From assembly GCA_965217625.1 (NCBI GenBank), contig OZ244557.1, forward strand, positions 186,001-250,000: DNA of 64,000 nt, read 5' to 3'. Source of the stretch: TK10-74A sp965217625. GTDB taxonomy: Bacteria; Chloroflexota; Dehalococcoidia; Bin125. Below are positions 61,321 through 64,000 of the stretch, piece by piece. A model generated the notes under the pieces. That model saw only the letters and a list, made by a program, of their open reading frames with translations, searched no databases and was not told where the DNA came from. Position 1 is the first letter of the stretch. Each line of letters begins with the position of its first letter. The position numbers and the translations under genes are program-made.

Positions 61321-63039
61321 CTACGAATCCGCGGCGACCCCCGGCACGACCTCCACTTCGATGTCGTCCAGGAACGCCTCCGCCGGGTCGTCGCCGCCGT
61401 CCGACTCCGCCTCCGTCGGCACCCCGAACGCCTCCCCGAACTGCCGAAGCAACACGAACTGGTCGCCGTACTTGATGGCCCCCGCCGTGTTCTGCGCCGA
61501 GGCCAGCAGCAGCGTGTCCCGCATCGGCGAACTCGTGCGCCGGTAGTCCTGCAGGATGCACAGCCCGATCTCCTGGTTGTGCGGGTCGTTGCCGTGCTTC
61601 GCCGCCGCCACGGCCAGCGTCTGCACGAGCCGGTCGCGGTCGTGGTCCCCGTCCAGGTAGGCCTGCGTCCAGTCGATGCTCTCGTCGAGCTCCGTGGCCA
61701 GCAGCGCCGCCTCGAGCCGGCGCAGGATCTGCGGCCCCGAGAGCCGGTCCGACCCCTTCGGCGGCATCGCCTGCCGCGGGCCGTTCGGCACCCCGTCCAT
61801 GACGACCATGGCGTCCGTCGAGCGGATGTGCCGCGCCGCCTGATTGATGAAGTTGGCCGCCACGAAGAGCAGCTTCGTGCGGTGCGGATGGTCGAAGCGG
61901 TCGTAGAACCAGTTGACCATGTTGCAGTATTCCATCGTGTGATGCGGCATCGAGAAGGCGTGCGGCGCCCGGGTCTCCAGCAGCACCCGCGCCGACGCGA
62001 TCTGGATCGCGTCCATGATCGTGCGCGGCGACCGCCCGGCTCGCAGCAGCCCCACCAGCGGCTCGATGAAGTGCGCCTCGTCGCCGCGCAGGATCGCGTG
62101 GATCAGCGCCTCCGCCTCCGGCTGCGAGACCGGCGTCGTGTTGGCGAACAGGCGGCGGTCGGTGCCGGTCGCCACCGTGGCGGCCAGCGTCGACTCCGGC
62201 GCCTCCTCCTCCAGCTCGTTCAGCATGATCTGGCAGGCCGCCTCGAAGCTCGAATACCAGCGCGGGCCCACCGCCAGGTCGGGCACCGCCGCGTAGATCA
62301 CGTGGTGCGCGTGCTCCCAGCCGATCGCCCGCCCCAGCTCGATCAACGACCGCTGGCGGTACGCCTTGTGCCCCGTCGTGTACGACCGGTTCCAGATCAT
62401 CCGGTCCTGCACGTCCATCAGCCCGGTGAACATCGTGTGCGCCAGCAACTCCTCGCGCCGGCCCCACAACTCCCACAGCCCCAGCCACAGCCGGTACGCC
62501 TCGTCCACCCGGCCCCACTCGACCAGCCGCTGCCAGCGCTCCACTTCCTCCTCGAAGCTGCCCTCCAGCGCCGCCGGCTCCTGGTCCTCCCAATGCACGA
62601 CCGGCATCGCCGGGCCGTCGGGGTGCGCCGATGGGTCGTACGTGCGGCGCGCGTAGTGCCCCGGCATCTTGCCCAGCAGCTGGTTCCAGATGTCGAGCGA
62701 GCTGGGCACGTACCACGCGGTCTGCGCCAGCGGCAGGTGCCGCAGCGACTCCGGCATGAAGTCCTGCAACGACAGCGTCGCCCGCGCACTCAGCAGCGCG
62801 TGGTCGTTGTTGACGAAGCGCACGAAGCCGCCATCCATGCGCTGGTGGTAGGGCACATGCGTGTAGGGCGCGTGGATGCGCACTGTCTCGCTGAGGATCT
62901 CCGTCGTCGGCCGGCCGTCCTGGATGAGGTCGAACGTGACCGCGCTCGCCCCCGCCGAGTCGCGCTCCAGCACGTGCTCCCGCAACTGCTCGTACTTGCC
63001 CGCGGTCTCACGGTCGGTGATCGATGGGGAGAGCGCCAT
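61321..63039 (-). CDS. Large, mostly helical protein of unknown function
   Basis: The product has 572 residues and no signal peptide. It is rich in His and Trp (VPYHQRMDGGFVRFVNNDHA, MIWNRSYTTGHKAYRQRSLI, GWEHAHHVIYAAVPDLAVGP, MPHHTMEYCNMVNWFYDR). The clustered His residues could bind a metal or heme, but no known motif is complete. The order HTxF, GHK, WEHAHHV and PDL recalls helical domains found next to redox proteins; I do not name a family. It lies 47 bp upstream of the start region of, and on the same strand as, the alcohol dehydrogenase gene, so an operon with a redox task is possible. The last 45 residues are acidic. Confidence 0.65.
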   Translation of the reverse strand: MALSPSITDRETAGKYEQLREHVLERDSAGASAVTFDLIQDGRPTTEILSETVRIHAPYTHVPYHQRMDGGFVRFVNNDHALLSARATLSLQDFMPESLRHLPLAQTAWYVPSSLDIWNQLLGKMPGHYARRTYDPSAHPDGPAMPVVHWEDQEPAALEGSFEEEVERWQRLVEWGRVDEAYRLWLGLWELWGRREELLAHTMFTGLMDVQDRMIWNRSYTTGHKAYRQRSLIELGRAIGWEHAHHVIYAAVPDLAVGPRWYSSFEAACQIMLNELEEEAPESTLAATVATGTDRRLFANTTPVSQPEAEALIHAILRGDEAHFIEPLVGLLRAGRSPRTIMDAIQIASARVLLETRAPHAFSMPHHTMEYCNMVNWFYDRFDHPHRTKLLFVAANFINQAARHIRSTDAMVVMDGVPNGPRQAMPPKGSDRLSGPQILRRLEAALLATELDESIDWTQAYLDGDHDRDRLVQTLAVAAAKHGNDPHNQEIGLCILQDYRRTSSPMRDTLLLASAQNTAGAIKYGDQFVLLRQFGEAFGVPTEAESDGGDDPAEAFLDDIEVEVVPGVAADS

Positions 63040-63086
63040 GGTCGATGTCCTTCCCGCCCGCCTGGGGCGCCGGGGCGGCGCCGGGC

Positions 63087-64000
63087 TCAGAACTCCAGGA
63101 TCGCGCGCCCGCTGATCCGGCCCGCCGCGAGCGCCTGCGTCGCCTCGCTGATCTCGTCGATACCGTAGCGAGCGGTCACCAGGGTATCAAGGTCCAGCTT
63201 GCCCTCCCGGTGCCAGGCCAGGAAGCGGGGGAAGTCCCGCTCCGGCACGCCCGACCCGCCCAGGCTGCCGATGAACCGCTTCTCGCCCCCCAGCAGCGGG
63301 AGCGGGCTGAGCGTCATGTCCGTCATCGGCACGCCCACCAGCACCGCCGTGCCGCCCCGCGTCACCCCGAAGTGCCCGCCCCGCACGGCCGGCACGATCT
63401 GCTCCATCGTCTGCCGCACGCCGATGCAGTCGAAGGCGAAGTCCGCCCCGCTCACCGGCTGCCCGGACACCCCGAACTCGCCCGGGCGCGGCGTCAGCGC
63501 GTGGACGGCCGCCACCGCGTCCTCCCGCGAGGCGTTGATGGTGTGTGTGGCCCCGAAGCGCCGCGCGAAGTCCAGCTTCGCGTCGTCGAGATCGACCGCG
63601 ATGATCGGATCCGCGCCCACCACCGCCGCCCCAGCCACGGCCGACAGCCCCACGCCCCCCACGCCGAAGATCGCCACGCTCTGGCCCGCCTGCACGTCCG
63701 CAGAGGTCACGACCGCGCCCGCGCCCGTGATCACCGCGCAACCGATGATCGCCGTCACGTCGCGCGGCGTGTCCGGATCCACCTTCACGACGTAACGGCC
63801 GTCGCAGATCGTGTGGTCGCCCCACGTGCTGGGCTGCATCAACCTCGCCGCGCCTTCGCCGACCGGGACGCGCGGCCGGGAGGGGGGCTCGGCCGCCGCC
63901 GCGGTGGTGCGCGGGACCCACGTCAGCAGCACCATGTCCCCCTCCGCCACGTGGCTCACCTCCGCGCCCGCCTGGAGCACCACCCCCGTGCCCTCGTGCC
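63087..64000 (-). CDS. Medium-chain alcohol dehydrogenase, N-terminus outside window
   Basis: The frame is open to the right edge; the first codons in view read GHEGTGVVLQAGAEV, the conserved GHE zinc-domain motif, so the start lies beyond 64000. The coenzyme domain has AIFGVGGVGLSAVAGAAVVG and AVDLDDAKLDFARRFGATHT (Asp after the second strand favours NAD). ITGAGAVVTSADV is typical of class III/NDMA-type enzymes. Where these enzymes have a loop with four Cys for the structural zinc, the present text (LTWVPRTTAAAAEPPSRPRV) has none. It oxidises an alcohol or aldehyde adduct; the substrate is unknown. Confidence 0.85.
   Translation of the reverse strand, partial: HEGTGVVLQAGAEVSHVAEGDMVLLTWVPRTTAAAAEPPSRPRVPVGEGAARLMQPSTWGDHTICDGRYVVKVDPDTPRDVTAIIGCAVITGAGAVVTSADVQAGQSVAIFGVGGVGLSAVAGAAVVGADPIIAVDLDDAKLDFARRFGATHTINASREDAVAAVHALTPRPGEFGVSGQPVSGADFAFDCIGVRQTMEQIVPAVRGGHFGVTRGGTAVLVGVPMTDMTLSPLPLLGGEKRFIGSLGGSGVPERDFPRFLAWHREGKLDLDTLVTARYGIDEISEATQALAAGRISGRAILEF

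Overview
This is a GC-rich bacterial chromosome segment. Gene content and style suggest a Chloroflexota-type bacterium. The clues are a succinate dehydrogenase with a CCG-domain protein in place of membrane anchors, -10 boxes of the form TA-S-N-N-T lying very close to start codons, a tig-clpP-clpX block, a tRNA with encoded CCA, and a SelB elongation factor. The phylum is an inference; no rRNA is present.

Layout. 1-4.4 kb: secD (cut by the left edge), secF, a PH-domain membrane protein and a secreted protein of unknown function. 4.4-10.8 kb: selB on the minus strand, an orphan BrnA-like antitoxin, a membrane protein, a low-GC HNH/DGQH fusion and a quinone oxidoreductase. 10.9-22.6 kb: four tandem genes for large secreted leucine-rich-repeat (LRR) proteins with plant-receptor-type repeats; two of them appear to start with CTG. 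22.7-24.6 kb: an XRE-ImmA/PIN pair and a HicB-like protein. 24.7-27.9 kb: aspS and hemW. 27.9-31.9 kb: two more LRR genes on the minus strand, one frameshifted. 32.1-36.2 kb: a peptide ABC importer without ATPase genes; one permease carries a LysM-like insert. 36.3-43.0 kb: tig, clpP, clpX, tlyA, nadK, a GNAT acetyltransferase and a NUDIX hydrolase. 43.0-43.8 kb: a HEPN-like gene between short direct repeats and a HicB-like gene. 43.9-47.7 kb: sdhA-sdhB-sdhE. 47.7-49.9 kb: a Fic protein with an AT-rich operator region, then vapBC. 50-51.6 kb: a secreted Gmad2-domain protein. 51.6-55.4 kb: tRNA-Ser(UGA) with its 5' half and promoter duplicated on both sides of a large nuclease-like/STAND NTPase gene, so a probable defence island. 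55.4-61.3 kb: a phosphohexomutase, small genes, a UGA-containing selenoprotein (glycine/proline reductase B family), and remnants of defence or toxin-antitoxin genes. 61.3-64 kb: a 572-residue protein of unknown function and an alcohol dehydrogenase cut by the right edge.

How the genes connect. SelB at 4.5-6.4 kb and the reductase-B gene with in-frame TGA at 57.6-58.9 kb support each other: the organism very probably inserts selenocysteine. The six LRR genes share a signal peptide, a plant-like N-terminal cap, a disulphide-type C-terminal cap, a strong GGTGATCC ribosome-binding site and a common promoter/leader element. They form one expanded and recombining family of exported recognition or adhesion proteins. 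The accessory stretches between housekeeping blocks are rich in toxin-antitoxin and nuclease-like genes, several of them broken.
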